Shown in pieces: positions 5,366 through 6,120 of a DNA stretch of 6,120 bases. Below the pieces are notes generated by a model. That model was not told the origin of the DNA. It was given only the letters and a program-made list of their open reading frames with translations, and did not search any database. Both the position numbers and the translations under genes were made by a program. Source of the DNA: Candidatus Acidiferrales bacterium (GTDB lineage Bacteria > Acidobacteriota > Terriglobia > Acidiferrales > UBA7541). Position 1 is the first letter of the stretch. Every line of letters starts with the position of its first letter. The stretch lies in the NCBI GenBank assembly GCA_030044295.1, contig JASHWB010000176.1, positions 1 to 6,120 of the forward strand, given 5' to 3'.

Positions 5366-6120
5366 TTAGAAGTCGAACTTCGCCGAGAACTGGAACTGGC
5401 GAGGATTCAACATGGTTTCCGGCGTGCCGAAGATGGGATTCGGCTCGTTCGGAATGAAAATTGTTGCCCCCGACGATGTTGGGGCCACAGCGGCAATCGG
5501 GGTCACGGCTAGGCTTCCGCCAGCCGCGGGAGGAAGGGCTATCTCGCCGGGTTGGCCCATCGGACATGCGACCAACGGTGATCCCACCTGAATCTCGCGG
5601 CTCACAGCGTCGTTGTAGTGTTTGGGTATTGCGCCGCAGAAAACGGGGGAGTTATAGATTGAGTACACCTGATCGACGTTAGGTCGATTGAGAACGTTGA
5701 AAGCATCCACGGCGAGCGCAAGCTTAAGGTTCTCGCGAATGGTGAACGAGCGACCCAGCCGCAGATCCCATGAGTACAGCGCATCGCCGACGTAGGTGTT
5801 GCGCGGGATCATGGTTTGGCACGTTGCAACCGTCGTGCAATGTGTGCCGGGAACGCCCGCACCGCCCACACGATCAACCGAACCGGCGGCAAAGTCGTTC
5901 AACGTAGGAGAGCCGTAGTAAATCGTAAACGGACGGCCCGACCCCAAAGTGATGATGCTGCTGAAGAGCCAGTCTTTGCGCCACCATGAACCGGTGGTGG
6001 GCGAGGTGGCGGTGAAGTTGGTCACAAGGAGATTCCGCTGGTCCTGGTTGGAATTGCCTTCCTCGGCGCGGTAGTTGAACTGGTTCACCGGGAGGTTGAT
6101 GAAGGTGGTGAAGTTACCGT
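5366..6120 (-). CDS. TonB-dependent receptor-like outer-membrane protein (Oar-like), C-terminal part
   Basis: The last 250 residues are visible. The frame is open to the right edge, beginning GNFTTFINLPVNQFNYRAEE, so the true start lies outside the window; the GTG at 6088 is internal. Alternating hydrophobic strands and long polar loops mark the end of an outer-membrane beta-barrel. WLFSSIITLGSGRPFTIYYG and WDLRLGRSFTIRENLKLALAVDAFNVLNRPNVDQV are typical of the large carboxypeptidase-regulatory-domain/Oar-type receptors abundant in Acidobacteriota. The protein ends QFQFSAKFDF, and the terminal Phe fits the BAM recognition signal. Such proteins import or bind large substrates at the cell surface; the ligand here is unknown. 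Four cysteines fall in two presumed loops (HCTTVATC, and later FCGA with ACPM). A Gly/Pro/Ala-rich loop precedes the last strand. The gene ends in TAA, with its own terminator 30 nt further on. Confidence 0.9.
   Translation of the reverse strand, partial: GNFTTFINLPVNQFNYRAEEGNSNQDQRNLLVTNFTATSPTTGSWWRKDWLFSSIITLGSGRPFTIYYGSPTLNDFAAGSVDRVGGAGVPGTHCTTVATCQTMIPRNTYVGDALYSWDLRLGRSFTIRENLKLALAVDAFNVLNRPNVDQVYSIYNSPVFCGAIPKHYNDAVSREIQVGSPLVACPMGQPGEIALPPAAGGSLAVTPIAAVAPTSSGATIFIPNEPNPIFGTPETMLNPRQFQFSAKFDF

Noticed and set aside
4483..5457. A 324-codon plus-strand open frame opposite the RutB-like gene
   Set aside because: It mirrors the hydrolase and crosses the terminator and part of the receptor gene; no family motif or ribosome binding site supports it.

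Overview
This GC-rich window looks like part of a soil Acidobacteriota chromosome (inference). The main reasons are the Oar-like C-terminal end of a TonB-dependent receptor and several intergenic hairpin repeats of a type I associate with that phylum. All six supported protein-coding genes read on the minus strand, so transcription runs from the right edge to the left edge. I see no tRNA, rRNA, CRISPR array, transposase or phage gene.

Layout in the direction of transcription: (1) 6120-5366, C-terminal 250 residues of a TonB-dependent receptor-like outer-membrane barrel, followed by a textbook intrinsic terminator at 5301-5335. (2) 5169-4471, an isochorismatase-superfamily cysteine hydrolase most like RutB (ureidoacrylate amidohydrolase). 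(3) 4287-2359, a large AMP-forming acyl-CoA ligase of the feruloyl-CoA synthase type. (4) 2022-1576, a small P-loop kinase resembling the polynucleotide-kinase/zeta-toxin ATPases. (5) 1265-453, a helix-turn-helix protein with a basic N-terminus and a low-complexity C-terminal half. (6) 165-1, the start of a small exported cysteine-rich protein with a good sigma70-like promoter in front of it.

The terminator separates the receptor from the metabolic genes. The RutB-like hydrolase and the CoA ligase may be co-transcribed, but 183 bp and a hairpin repeat lie between them and no rut or ferulate-pathway partner is present, so no pathway can be assigned. The kinase, HTH protein and cysteine-rich protein look like separate units divided by repeat-rich spacers.

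The most unusual feature is the repeats. One hairpin family (outer arms ATTCT/AGAAT or ATGCT/AGCAT) occurs four times, at 293-330, 1375-1410, 1467-1545 and 2235-2311. Two near-identical direct copies flank the kinase gene, and one copy has paired base changes that keep the stem. A second family ending in GCGCTACAT occurs three times, and one copy supplies the stop codon of the CoA ligase gene. I found no convincing new defence or mobile system.
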